Part shown: piece after piece, positions 8,606 to 16,106 of the stretch
How the letters are laid out: each line of letters begins with the position of its first letter
Numbering within the stretch: the stretch's first letter is position 1
NCBI RefSeq assembly: GCF_020171925.1
Contig: NZ_JAIVAR010000001.1
Coordinates: 682,001 to 746,000 of the forward strand
Direction of reading: 5' to 3'
Length of the DNA: 64,000 bases
Source of the DNA: Rossellomorea aquimaris
GTDB lineage: Bacteria; Bacillota; Bacilli; Bacillales; Bacillaceae_B
Notes under the pieces: generated by a model
What the model was told of the DNA's origin: nothing
Databases searched by the model: none
What the model saw: the letters and a program-made list of their open reading frames with translations, nothing else
Program-made: the position numbers and the translations under genes

Positions 8606-9058
8606 TCATAAATCATGAGATAGGCGGATCATATCCCTGCACCAGATGCCATTTTCATAAATGTCTTCAGGGTAATGCTTTGTAAAGAAATCCAAGTCGA
8701 CACCGGTGATCCTAAATCCGCATTTTTGATAGAGTGCTAGTTGCCCGATGCCTGCGTTCCCTGTACCTACTTCGATCGTTTTATAGACCTTCCGTTTTGA
8801 ATATGTCATGGCTTCGTTTACCAGTCGTTTTCCGATTCCCCTGCCATGAAGACGTTCTGCTACGGCGATATTCACTAGCTCGATCGTTCCTGGCCTTGTT
8901 GGAAGTAGTACAAATACCCCCACTACGTTCTCTTCGATTTCGGCAATATAACATTCGCCTCTGCGGATGTATTCATTGACAATTTCTCTTGATGGATCCG
9001 CTAATAACAATAATTCCATTGGAGGTTCTTCTCCATTTTTTAATTTTCGGATAATCAT
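8606..9058 (-). CDS. GNAT family N-acetyltransferase
   Basis: A 150-residue single GNAT domain. The beta-4/alpha-3 acetyl-CoA loop is visible (VAERLHGRGIGKRLV, with the R/Q-x-x-G-x-G/A signature). The C-terminal YQKCGFR element is typical of the fold, which transfers acetyl from acetyl-CoA to an amine. The acceptor is unknown. The ATG at 9058 has AAGGAG eight bases upstream. That leader lies inside the divergent DUF305 remnant, so this gene now borders a recombination scar. Confidence 0.85.
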   Translation of the reverse strand: MIIRKLKNGEEPPMELLLLADPSREIVNEYIRRGECYIAEIEENVVGVFVLLPTRPGTIELVNIAVAERLHGRGIGKRLVNEAMTYSKRKVYKTIEVGTGNAGIGQLALYQKCGFRITGVDLDFFTKHYPEDIYENGIWCRDMIRLSHDL

Positions 9059-9322
9059 GTGGATGTCTCCTTTACGTTGATCACTGCAGGAAGCTTTGTC
9101 GTATTCTTTCTGTCCTTATATTTAGTATGTAGTCAGATTGTGGTTGATGATGTTGATTATATTGAAGCGATGATCCCCCACCATTCCATTGCGATCCTGA
9201 AGAGTAAGCGGGCTCAAATAAAGGATTCAAGAGTGAGTAACCTGGCGGATGGCATCATCAAAACTCAGAAAAAAGAAATCGCTGAAACGAGGAAGTTAAT
9301 TGAAGACCTGAAAGATCAATGA
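9059..9322 (+). pseudogene. DUF305 protein, N-terminally truncated remnant
   Basis: The 87-codon frame carries the tail of a Bacillus DUF305 membrane protein: one membrane helix, then the hallmark VDYIEAMIPHHSIAI segment and the C-terminal helix with EIAETRKLIEDL. Complete relatives have about 60 more N-terminal residues with two or three helices. Here the frame begins at a GTG abutting the divergent GNAT start, without a ribosome binding site. I infer that the 5' half was removed by recombination. DUF305 genes often sit near copper functions, and a multicopper oxidase follows. The stop is followed by a strong hairpin at 9329-9368. Confidence 0.78.
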
Positions 9323-9328
9323 ACCTGA

Positions 9329-9368
9329 CATTGCGATCTTTTCTTATGAGAGCCATGGGATCGCAATG
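9329..9368 (+). terminator. Hairpin after the DUF305 remnant
   Basis: CATTGCGATC at 9329-9338 pairs perfectly with GATCGCAATG at 9359-9368, with T residues directly after the first arm. It lies just beyond the DUF305 stop codon and probably ended that transcript. The rest of the 9369-9560 gap holds a hydrophobic minus-strand frame without a ribosome binding site, which I do not call as a gene. Confidence 0.6.
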
Positions 9369-9562
9369 CTCGTTTAATAGAGGGGAAAGGCGGTTTTCTA
9401 TATTCTCACATCAGAAATTTTAAAATCCCATCCACCCTTATTGCCACCAGAAATATGGAGAGTCCAAACGAAACCAGTATTAGGCTTTCCCATACCCTTC
9501 TCTGTAGGATACTACCAATTATTTCAAATGCGATTAGTTTTCTCAAGGGAAATTTTCCAAAT

Positions 9563-9588
9563 AAAAAACGCCCCTGGCAGAGCGTTTT
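9563..9588 (-). terminator. Terminator of the multicopper oxidase gene
   Basis: On the minus strand AAAACGC and GCGTTTT form a stem around TCTGCCAGGG, followed by a T-rich tract. It lies two bases after the multicopper oxidase stop. Confidence 0.8.
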
Positions 9589-9590
9589 CT

Positions 9591-11117
9591 TCAATTAGGA
9601 TGGTTATCTTCTTTCCCTCCCAGCTGGAAAGGGGAGTAAACTTCTTCGTAATCAACGACTGTGACCATACCTCTGGCTGCATGGTTGTTATCATGGCAAT
9701 GGAATAACCACTCTCCCAGGTTATCCGCTTTGAAATAAATTTCATACTCCTCGCCGGGCTTGACATGTACCAAATCCTTCACAACAGGCTGTTTAAGCTT
9801 CTTTCCGTCTTTAGCGTTTACTTGAAATCGGTGGCCATGCAAATGCATAGGGTGATTCATCCTTCCCTCATTTCTGAGGGTCACCTTGACGATATCCCCT
9901 TCCTTCACTTTTATAGGCGGGGTATCTGGAAACGTTTTGTTGTTGATCTGGAAAGACATGCCTTCTCCCATGTCCATCCCCATGCTTAAATCCATATCAT
10001 AGGTAACATCTGGATTTGGTGTTTTGTTGAAGATCAGTTTTTCACTTCCATACGAGGTTCCTTTTACAGCTGCGTTTCCTGTAGCATGCGCCAACTGTTG
10101 ACCATTTTTTCCATCATTAGTTGAAATGACCGGTATGACCATATCATCTGCATGATCCACACCTTGCTCATGTCCAATCACAACAGCATCTTCCTCCGGC
10201 TTGGTAAATTCAACATCGATTCTTTCTCCAGGCGCAATTTCAAGTACGTTAGATTTGGTGTCTTCCGACTTAACCTTTTCAGCATCAGCTTCAAGCATCC
10301 GCATCGAACCTTCGGGAAAAACCAATCGATGAACCTGATAACCTGCATTTATGAATCTCAATCTTGCTTTCTCTCCAGCTTGCATGATCATGGGCTTTAT
10401 GGCATTGCCGGACTTTCCATTTACCGTAAAGGTGTCATACATTTGTTTCGTATCGGCTTCACTGTCCCCGGACATTGCTCCCATCATCATGCCACCCATA
10501 TTAGAAAGATTCTCACGTTCCTGATCAACTGCCCACTCATCCAGGATGAAGACTTCATCACGCTCATACTCCTTCTCCTTTTCTTCTACTACGAATGATC
10601 CGTATAGCCCTTTGTCCACTTGGATGGAGCTCTGTTGATGGGAATGATACCAATAAGTCCCTGCATCGTTTGCGATGAACTCATAGGTGAAGGTGTCGCC
10701 GGGTTCAACGGCATTCTGGGTCACGCCTGGTATGCCATCCATCTTGTTTGGTAGCAGGACGCCGTGCCAATGAATCGTGATTGGCACATTAAGATCATTC
10801 TTAAGTTTCACCCGTACAACATCACCCTCTGTGACACGTAAGGCTTCACCTGGTACCTTGCCGTTATACGTCCACGCAGCCACCTCTTTTCCATCATTGA
10901 TGACCCACTTTTTATCTTGAGCAGTCAAGGTGAATGTTTTTACAGGACGATTTCCTTTACCTGGTTCTTTAATTTCCAATATACTTTTATTTCCGTCTGT
11001 CAACCCGGCCAGAGACCCCTCCTCACCGCTTTGATGCCACGGTGATAGCAGAAACACCATCCCTCCAAACAGAAGTAATATTCCGATCATGACGGAACTA
11101 ATTATTTTTCTATTCAT
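9591..11117 (-). CDS. Membrane-anchored multicopper oxidase
   Basis: A 508-residue copper oxidase, clearly different from the CotA gene at 1854. Residues 7-25 form a membrane anchor or signal. Copper sites are HWHG at 116-119, WYHSH at 156-160, HPMHLHGHRF near 423-432 and LFHCHDNNHAARGM near 475. A methionine-rich stretch around residues 203-225 (MGGMMMGAM) and further Met/Gly repeats near 385 resemble copper-binding segments of CueO/CopA-type cuprous oxidases. The likely role is periplasm-side Cu(I) oxidation or copper tolerance. It is next to a SHOCT-tail membrane protein and a DUF305 remnant, which supports a metal-resistance patch. Confidence 0.9.
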   Translation of the reverse strand: MNRKIISSVMIGILLLFGGMVFLLSPWHQSGEEGSLAGLTDGNKSILEIKEPGKGNRPVKTFTLTAQDKKWVINDGKEVAAWTYNGKVPGEALRVTEGDVVRVKLKNDLNVPITIHWHGVLLPNKMDGIPGVTQNAVEPGDTFTYEFIANDAGTYWYHSHQQSSIQVDKGLYGSFVVEEKEKEYERDEVFILDEWAVDQERENLSNMGGMMMGAMSGDSEADTKQMYDTFTVNGKSGNAIKPMIMQAGEKARLRFINAGYQVHRLVFPEGSMRMLEADAEKVKSEDTKSNVLEIAPGERIDVEFTKPEEDAVVIGHEQGVDHADDMVIPVISTNDGKNGQQLAHATGNAAVKGTSYGSEKLIFNKTPNPDVTYDMDLSMGMDMGEGMSFQINNKTFPDTPPIKVKEGDIVKVTLRNEGRMNHPMHLHGHRFQVNAKDGKKLKQPVVKDLVHVKPGEEYEIYFKADNLGEWLFHCHDNNHAARGMVTVVDYEEVYSPFQLGGKEDNHPN

Positions 11118-11203
11118 GGCTACATCCCCTCTTCTTTTAATGATTCTCCATTCTACCCTGCTTTTATGAATTATTAATGCAGGTTCTAATTCTACGTAAT
11201 GTA

Positions 11204-11437
11204 CTAATCCTTCATTTTACGTTTAAGACGATCGTACTCTTCTTCTGAAATCTCGCCCCTTGCAAGACGCTGTTTTAATAGTTCAAATGAGTGTTGCTGT
11301 TGCGTTAAGTTTGGAGACCGTTCCGAATTCTTTCCTTTCATCATCCAGAAGCCGATTGCGACAATGGCCAGTATCAGAATGATAAAAATAAAGCCAGTCC
11401 CGAAGAAACCTCCGCTCATTCCTCCACCATTCATCAT
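11204..11437 (-). CDS. SHOCT-domain small membrane protein
   Basis: A 77-residue protein starting MMNGGGMSGG, with one membrane helix (about residues 13-30) and a C-terminal SHOCT motif (LKQRLARGEISEEEYDRLKRKM). Such proteins frequently sit in copper or heavy-metal gene clusters next to multicopper oxidases; their exact role is unknown. It lies 86 bases upstream of the oxidase start in the same direction, so the two may share a promoter. An AAGGAAGG ribosome binding site precedes the ATG pair. Confidence 0.85.
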   Translation of the reverse strand: MMNGGGMSGGFFGTGFIFIILILAIVAIGFWMMKGKNSERSPNLTQQQHSFELLKQRLARGEISEEEYDRLKRKMKD

Positions 11438-11644
11438 GTGATCAAATCCTTCCTTTCATTTTTTCACCCTCTTAAAGCGATAAAGTTAAACGATTAAAAT
11501 GCGTCGTGGCAGCCTTCGCTGATCCTTCAATGAGTTTTGACACAACGAATGTTCCACAAAACGAGGGTTATTTCTTCATGTTTTCCCCAACAATTTTGCA
11601 AATAATGTGCAATCAATAAAAAACCAGGGTCATTCATATGACAC

Positions 11645-11678
11645 AAAAAAAAGCGCAATCCTGAGATCTCGCGCTTTT
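11645..11678 (-). terminator. Rho-independent terminator of the GNAT gene at 11688
   Basis: AAAAGCGC and GCGCTTTT pair around a 14-base loop. On the minus strand the stem is followed by eight T residues. The remaining gap (11438-11644) contains the leader of the SHOCT gene and nothing else I recognise. Confidence 0.85.
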
Positions 11679-11687
11679 CTAACTTTA

Positions 11688-12242
11688 TTACCTATCTACT
11701 TGGCTGATCCGCCCCATCAAAATTGTATGATAATACTCCCCATCAGATAGTTTTTTGTCCTCTTTCAGAATTCCCTCGACCTCAAAACCAAAGTCCTTGT
11801 AGAGGTTAATCGCTTTTTCGTTTGTTTCCAGTACACTCAATGTGATTTTTCTTATGCTTTCAGAATCTGCCCATCGAATGGATTCATGCAATAGATTCCT
11901 TCCAATCGCGTGTCCCCAGTAATCTTTTAAAACCCCGACACCGAACTCGACTCTATGGGAGCTTCTTGCTAAATTATTTCCTTCGCATCGGGAGAAACCT
12001 ACAATCCTTTCTCCGGCTTCCGCTACGAGGAACAAATTCTTTTGACTCTCGGAATCACCTTTTATCAATTTCTTGAAGTCTCGTTCATCCATAAAGGCTT
12101 CACCAGGTTCCCTATCCATGTTTTCTGTTTCGCCATCGATCTTGACTCTAACGTCTGATAATGCTTTGGCATCTTGAGTCACTGCAGATCGGATCTTGTA
12201 AGCCAAACCACGAATGCTGTATTCCTTTTGCTTTATGATCAT
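11688..12242 (-). CDS. GNAT family N-acetyltransferase
   Basis: A 184-residue GNAT domain with an N-terminal extension. The acetyl-CoA binding segment LKDYWGHAIGRNLL is followed by ITLSVLETNEKAINLYKDFGF, a clear alpha-4/beta-6/7 signature of the RimI/RimL-like branch. The substrate is not inferable. The ATG has GGAGG upstream, and a terminator follows at 11645. It faces the same way as two further genes upstream but is separated from them by 67 bases containing a weak hairpin, so it is probably its own unit. Confidence 0.85.
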   Translation of the reverse strand: MIIKQKEYSIRGLAYKIRSAVTQDAKALSDVRVKIDGETENMDREPGEAFMDERDFKKLIKGDSESQKNLFLVAEAGERIVGFSRCEGNNLARSSHRVEFGVGVLKDYWGHAIGRNLLHESIRWADSESIRKITLSVLETNEKAINLYKDFGFEVEGILKEDKKLSDGEYYHTILMGRISQVDR

Positions 12243-12309
12243 GAATCTTCCTCCGTTTAATTATGTTCATGCAAAAATGTAGAGCTTTTTGATGAAAACT
12301 CTACTCGCT

Positions 12310-13050
12310 CTACCGTTTTCTTTTGTAAACCTTATTACGCTCTAGTATACGACACCCGTTCCTTTCAAAGGTTTTCAGCATCGGGAGGTTATTGTGACTT
12401 GTCTGTCCTATGTAATAATTGGCTTTAAAATCTGTTTTGAGCAACTCCAGTGCTTGTTGATGAAGGGGTGTGCTTTTCAGCTTACCCCTTTCTTCAGGTA
12501 TGAGGCCAAAGTAGAAAAGCCTTCCCTCATGTTCGGTGCCAGGTTCGATATGAGGCATCACAATGCCTATTGGAATTCCGTCTTCATAGGCAATGAGGCA
12601 AGACTTTCGATAACCATCCCCGAGTTCCTTTTGGACGCTTAGCATGTGCTCATCAATATTCAAAGATGAAGAAGCATTCAATGATTCTTGCATCGCTTTT
12701 TCCCATACTTTCGTAAATTCTTGAGTGGATACTTGTTCCAGGTTTTTAAAATCAAATCTTGTCGAAGCGACCTCTTTCATATCATGCAGTTCTTTCATCA
12801 CGATGACCATTTCATCATGGAGCGAAAAGCCACCATCTTTCAACAGTTGCTCAACACCATGATTGAACTTTTCATGCACCAAGATGGTAAGGTTTTGAAC
12901 AGAATCGAAGGATGCTTGATTCAGTAAATGGGGGATTACTACCATCATTTCTTCCTGCGTTAATCCGCTCGTATCTTCTATAGTAATAAATTGATGACCC
13001 TGAACAATTTTCAATTTGCTCATTAAGACGGAAGTATTATATTTTGTCAT
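12310..13050 (-). CDS. GNAT family N-acetyltransferase, long form
   Basis: A 246-residue protein. The first 110 residues are poorly conserved, and the C-terminal half is a GNAT-like domain (SCLIAYEDGIPIGIVMPH, GRLFYFGLIPEERGKL, YIGQTSHNNLPMLKTFERNGC). The Asn-rich turn and ERNGC end match other acetyltransferases of bacilli. The ATG at 13050 is six bases after the stop of the GyrI-like gene, so the two are probably translated from one message. An ATG at 13023 lacks a ribosome binding site. The target is unknown. Confidence 0.75.
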   Translation of the reverse strand: MTKYNTSVLMSKLKIVQGHQFITIEDTSGLTQEEMMVVIPHLLNQASFDSVQNLTILVHEKFNHGVEQLLKDGGFSLHDEMVIVMKELHDMKEVASTRFDFKNLEQVSTQEFTKVWEKAMQESLNASSSLNIDEHMLSVQKELGDGYRKSCLIAYEDGIPIGIVMPHIEPGTEHEGRLFYFGLIPEERGKLKSTPLHQQALELLKTDFKANYYIGQTSHNNLPMLKTFERNGCRILERNKVYKRKR

Positions 13051-13056
13051 TGGATC

Positions 13057-13536
13057 TTACCGTCCCACCGGGTCACACAACTCCACATGATCCTCAGACT
13101 CCGTCCACTTGGAGTAGACCTCCAGTGTCCACTGATCTTTTTTTCGAGAGTAGCCTTTACCCTCCATCCACTCATGCAGATATTCATAAACCTGAAAAAT
13201 CCGGGAAGCATGACCTCGGAATCCTAATACCGCATATTCTTGCTGCGGAACGGTTAACTCCACCATCCCCTCTGGAATGTCTTTAAAATCGGTAACCTCG
13301 AAGCAAGACCAGTATCCATCGTCTTCTGTCGTATCGCTCGCCTTGAATGCGCCGATCAATTTCACAGGTTCCACCAGGTGATTGATTTCACCTTTTCGCT
13401 TGGCAAGGGCCAGTGATGCTTTCGGTATTTCCTGACTGTAATCAGCACCGTCCTCACAAACCACGCGAAATCCGACTAATTTCTTCTCTTCCAATTCCAT
13501 AACGCCTTTTAAGACGAGAGATTCGTTTGCATTCAT
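13057..13536 (-). CDS. GyrI-like / AraC effector-binding domain protein
   Basis: A 159-residue stand-alone GyrI-like small-molecule-binding domain (two alpha-beta-beta repeats) without a DNA-binding part. Typical elements are EEKKLVGFRV at the start, YWSCFEVTDFKDIPEGM in the middle and YAVLGFRGHAS before the second repeat. Such domains bind hydrophobic cations or other ligands. Known relatives include SbmC/GyrI and the sensing parts of BmrR and Rob. The start ATG has AGAGGTGG upstream. It leads a probable two-gene unit with the acetyltransferase at 12310, suggesting a detoxification role. The frameshifted gene at 7111 is a paralogue. Confidence 0.8.
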   Translation of the reverse strand: MNANESLVLKGVMELEEKKLVGFRVVCEDGADYSQEIPKASLALAKRKGEINHLVEPVKLIGAFKASDTTEDDGYWSCFEVTDFKDIPEGMVELTVPQQEYAVLGFRGHASRIFQVYEYLHEWMEGKGYSRKKDQWTLEVYSKWTESEDHVELCDPVGR

Positions 13537-13587
13537 TTTGTGGCCACCTCTTTCCTGTTTTTTGTTTAAACTGTCCGCACCATTACT

Positions 13588-13764
13588 TCACTGTGTCGAT
13601 GTCTTGGTTTCCATCACTTTCTGATCAAAAGGGAGTTTGATAGACCGTGCCTAATCTTCCCGGATTTCATTAAAGAATGGAGAGTATGGTTCCTTGCTAT
13701 ACGAATAGCCGGAGTACTTCATGATCTCTTTCTTAATGGTGGATGATTTGGTCACTTGTCTTTC
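13588..13764 (-). pseudogene. Decayed coding remnant with in-frame TAG
   Basis: In the 400-base gap between the GyrI-like gene and the DUF2651 gene, one minus-strand frame reads like protein: QVTKSSTIKKEI, KYSGYSYSKEPYSPFF, NEIRED, then a TAG at 13651-13653. After the stop the same frame continues ARSIKLPFDQKVMETKTSTQ to a TGA at 13588. Upstream it is closed by a TAA. No ribosome binding site is seen. The family is not recognised and I infer a relic. From 13765 to 13936 I see nothing. Confidence 0.3.
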
Positions 13765-13936
13765 TTAGAACCTTAAATAGAGACTACGGCTATTATGAAG
13801 ATACTGAGCAAAGACATTACCTTCAGAAGGGTGTTTCCAGTATTAGTAGTTAAGTGAAGCCCGACTATCATATCCCAATTATTTCAAAATCCAGTGTGAT
13901 ATTCAATTGATTTTTCAAAAATCAGAAAAATGAATC

Positions 13937-14173
13937 CTAATGTCGGGATTTTATGATTACATGCACGAATAGCCCTGACAAAATGGCGGCGATTGTATAG
14001 ACGAAAACCCATATTAAGAACGTTTCATTGAATAATAGAAACGTTGCAATCATGAACGAGATGAAAACAAATGCAGGCGCAATATAGAGATTTCTAAAGA
14101 GGATGTTGCCTACTGCTCCAATGATGATTGATATGGCAGGGAATAAGATGAGGATGATGAAAAATATGTTCAT
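13937..14173 (-). CDS. DUF2651-like small membrane protein
   Basis: A 78-residue, very hydrophobic protein with three membrane helices (about residues 2-24, 29-48 and 52-73). FNETFLIWV lies near the start of the third helix and a short basic tail (KSRH) ends it. Size and pattern fit the DUF2651 family of Bacillus membrane proteins, whose function is unknown. The ATG is preceded by AGGAGG, and the gene stands alone. Confidence 0.72.
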   Translation of the reverse strand: MNIFFIILILFPAISIIIGAVGNILFRNLYIAPAFVFISFMIATFLLFNETFLIWVFVYTIAAILSGLFVHVIIKSRH

Positions 14174-14235
14174 GTAAATCCCTCCTTTTTAAAGTGCAGC
14201 CCGTTATGATATTCTTTAAAAGTTAAAATGATGGA

Positions 14236-14460
14236 TCATTTCTTTACGTATATACGAACGAAGGAAATAAATGGTTTCAAAGATGTTTCATTAAGTATAA
14301 TACGGTCCTCGATTGAAATTAGGTCTTTGCTTCGTTCATACATTATATGGGCGCGTATACCTTGTTTTATACATGTCTGTGGGACCGTATATTTTTCATT
14401 TGTATGAACTTGTGGGCGTTTTTTTGATTGATGGATGAGGAATTGGGTAGGGTCATACAA
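14236..14460. other. Gap with inverted repeats, no supported gene
   Basis: A 74-codon minus-strand frame spans this gap but starts inside the T-tract of a terminator, has no ribosome binding site and has unlikely composition. The DNA instead shows separated inverted repeats: ATACGGTCC at 14300-14308 with GGACCGTAT at 14382-14390, and GTTCATAC/GTATGAAC pairs near 14335 and 14402. They may be a structured RNA or an eroded mobile element; I cannot name it. Confidence 0.35.
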
Positions 14461-14491
14461 AAAAACCTGACTCCCCTTATAGGGAATCAGG
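14461..14491 (-). terminator. Terminator of the IDEAL-domain gene
   Basis: CCTGA.TCCC and GGGA.TCAGG form an 11-bp stem with a short loop. On the minus strand it is followed by TTTTTTTG. It begins a few bases after the IDEAL-domain gene stop. Confidence 0.92.
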
Positions 14492-14498
14492 TCATCAT

Positions 14499-14834
14499 CT
14501 ATTGCTTCACTAGCTCTCTCATTGCATTAAGCTTTGCGCTAAGTTCCTTGAACCATTCTTCGTCCCCAGTAACCAGGGCCAAATCAATCAAGAAACGGAT
14601 TTGTTCTTTGTTTGCAATTTTCGTGTGAGGCAGTTTTTTTGCATCTTTGATTCGCAGTGGAATGGTGTAGCCCTCAATTTCCTTGTGATCACTTGTGATG
14701 ACTTTGGCTTTTAAGCTTGCGGTTCCAAGGTCGATTTCTTCGATGTAGCCGATGATCAATTCTCCGTCGGTTGTCGTGCCTTTTATCCAATCACCTGTTG
14801 TTAGTATTGTGTTCAATGTTCCACCAACTTTCAA
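14499..14834 (-). CDS. IDEAL domain protein
   Basis: A 111-residue protein. The N-terminal two thirds form a small beta-rich domain (TTGDWIKGTTTDGELIIGYI), reminiscent of SH3-like folds. The C-terminus (residues about 80-108) is a helical IDEAL motif (IRFLIDLALVTGDEEWF), a short domain seen mostly in Firmicutes such as YpiB and ComK-related proteins and thought to mediate protein contacts. The function is unknown. The gene is single, with its own terminator at 14461 and the saiR-like regulator upstream. Confidence 0.8.
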   Translation of the reverse strand: MKVGGTLNTILTTGDWIKGTTTDGELIIGYIEEIDLGTASLKAKVITSDHKEIEGYTIPLRIKDAKKLPHTKIANKEQIRFLIDLALVTGDEEWFKELSAKLNAMRELVKQ

Positions 14835-14889
14835 ACTGAAATATTTTTTATTACATTTATATTGGATGGAAGGAGTAAAGCCTTCCTTG

Positions 14890-15303
14890 TTAGTTTTCTT
14901 TTGAAATCAGATCAACGATATCTTGAATGGTGTATTGTTTCAGATATTCCCCAAGATGCTCTTCGGCACCAAGGAAGATCTTGAACAGGACATTCCGCAT
15001 ATTCGCACCAACTACACATGCTTCATTCGATTCTGGACACTTTGGCTGCAATGCGCCTTCCGATGTCAGCATGTAAATGTCGAAGAGATTCACTTCGCTT
15101 AAGTCCTTCGCTAAGATGAATCCTCCTCCGGTCCCTTCCTTCGATTTAATGATGCCATGTTTCTTCAATAGACTCAGGACTTTCCGGATGCGGACGGCGT
15201 GCACCCCTGCGCTTTCGGCAATCATATCACTTTTTGAGATCCGATCGAGCTGCAAGGCAAGGTATGTCAAACTGTGAATGGCCAACGTAAAATCACTATT
15301 CAT
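14890..15303 (-). CDS. Rrf2-family redox regulator, SaiR-like
   Basis: The 137-residue protein starts at the ATG at 15303 (AGGTGG upstream) rather than at the frame opening. Residues 1-60 are the winged helix-turn-helix of the Rrf2 family, with a recognition helix around AVRIRKVLSLL and a wing GTGGGFILA. Cysteines at 89 and 96 lie where Rrf2 proteins sense redox state or bind Fe-S. In B. anthracis the Rrf2 protein SaiR represses spxA2. Here an Spx gene is next door, and identical palindromes precede both genes. Autoregulation is likely because a palindrome overlaps its own promoter. The SaiR name is inference by context. Confidence 0.82.
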   Translation of the reverse strand: MNSDFTLAIHSLTYLALQLDRISKSDMIAESAGVHAVRIRKVLSLLKKHGIIKSKEGTGGGFILAKDLSEVNLFDIYMLTSEGALQPKCPESNEACVVGANMRNVLFKIFLGAEEHLGEYLKQYTIQDIVDLISKEN

Positions 15304-15329
15304 GGACTTCCACCTACTTTCTGTCTGCA

Positions 15330-15363
15330 CTGTAATCGTAAACGTTACAGATTACCTAGTCAA
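15330..15363 (-). promoter_or_regulatory. Promoter and operator of the saiR-like gene
   Basis: On the minus strand TTGACT (15358-15363) and TACGAT (15335-15340) are spaced by 17 bases, giving a sigma-A-like promoter. A 21-bp palindrome CTGTAA-N9-TTACAG at 15330-15350 covers the -10 box. The same palindrome recurs at 15906 and, with one change, at 15836. The placement is that of a repressor site. Confidence 0.8.
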
Positions 15364-15378
15364 GTCAGCGAACCCTCC

Positions 15379-15774
15379 CTAGTTAGCCTCTTTCATCAAT
15401 TCCTGATAAGAGAACGTGCGAAGTTTCCGCGGAAGGAAGCTTCGAATTTCTTCATCATTGTATCCGACCTGAATCCTCTTTTCATCAAGCAAGATCGGTC
15501 TGCGGAGCATTTTCGGGTTATCCATGATGAGCTGATACAGTTGTTTGAGAGGAAGTGAGTCGATATCAACGTCCAGCTCTTTGTACGTATTTGAATTTTT
15601 TGAAATAATCTCTTCTGTGCCGTCTTCCGTCAGGCGCAGGATCGATTTGATTTCGTCAACCGTGAGAGGCTCTTGCAATATATTGCGCTCTGTATATTCA
15701 ATCCCATGTTCTTCAAGCCACGCCCTGGCCTTCCGGCAAGAATGACAACTTGGTGTTAGGTATAATGTTACCAT
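15379..15774 (-). CDS. spxA2: Spx-family transcriptional regulator (SpxA2-like)
   Basis: The 131-residue ArsC-fold protein matches Spx closely in length and sequence. It has the redox switch CxxC at residues 10-13 (SCHSC), then [24 protein letters not shown] and FLPRK. Spx binds the RNA polymerase alpha C-terminal domain and activates thiol-stress genes. The ATG at 15774 has AAAGGAG eight bases upstream; the GTG at 15783 overlaps that site. The adjacent Rrf2 gene and shared operators suggest the SaiR-controlled SpxA2 branch rather than the housekeeping Spx. Transcription probably starts near 15904, leaving a leader of about 130 bases. Confidence 0.9.
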   Translation of the reverse strand: MVTLYLTPSCHSCRKARAWLEEHGIEYTERNILQEPLTVDEIKSILRLTEDGTEEIISKNSNTYKELDVDIDSLPLKQLYQLIMDNPKMLRRPILLDEKRIQVGYNDEEIRSFLPRKLRTFSYQELMKEAN

Positions 15775-15835
15775 TACATTCACTCCTTTAAGGCTCTCGC
15801 CATTTATATGGTTATGATATGCTGCAATGCATTAA

Positions 15836-15856
15836 ATGTAACAATTATTTTTACAG
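15836..15856. promoter_or_regulatory. Second operator-like palindrome in the spx leader
   Basis: ATGTAA-N9-TTACAG differs from the other two sites by one base in the left arm. It lies within the predicted spx leader, 70 bases from the promoter-proximal site. It could serve cooperative binding, a roadblock or an unrecognised second promoter. Confidence 0.65.
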
Positions 15857-15869
15857 TTAGTTTCAAAGA

Positions 15870-15902
15870 AAAAGGTTCCTGTTATAAATGCGGTAACCTT
15901 TT
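15870..15902 (-). promoter_or_regulatory. Hairpin at the 5' end of the predicted spx transcript
   Basis: AAAAGGTT and AACCTTTT form an 8-bp stem starting one or two bases after the predicted start site near 15904. The stem is followed by TCTTTG. It may protect the RNA 5' end or act as a weak early terminator. Confidence 0.45.
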
Positions 15903-15905
15903 GTA

Positions 15906-15939
15906 CTGTAATTATATTATTTACAGTTGGATGTGTCAA
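15906..15939 (-). promoter_or_regulatory. Consensus sigma-A promoter of spx with embedded operator
   Basis: On the minus strand a perfect -35 TTGACA (15934-15939) and a perfect -10 TATAAT (15911-15916) are separated by 17 bases. The palindrome CTGTAA-N9-TTACAG (15906-15926) spans the -10 and half of the spacer. A consensus promoter fully covered by a repressor site is expected for a gene kept silent until stress. Confidence 0.88.
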
Positions 15940-16106
15940 CACCTATTTGAATGGCTCCGTTATTACTTGGTCTGCAGTCATGTTCTCATTGCCCGACCTA
16001 CATACATGGGAAAAATCGGCTATGTTACACTAAAATATATAGATATGAAACTTTTACGGGGGCAAGCCCGTATATACAGGTAGATCCCATCTTAGGAGGT
16101 TTTCAA

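Noticed and set aside
9406-9594. 62-codon hydrophobic ORF after the multicopper oxidase
   Set aside because: It overlaps that gene's terminator and has no ribosome binding site. The hydrophobic end could be a relic, but I cannot identify it.
14236-14460. 74-codon ORF
   Set aside because: It begins in the T tract of a terminator, lacks a ribosome binding site and overlaps inverted repeats.
15808-16083. 91-codon plus-strand ORF between spx and the gene at 16107
   Set aside because: It lies in the regulatory region with promoter and operators and has no ribosome binding site.
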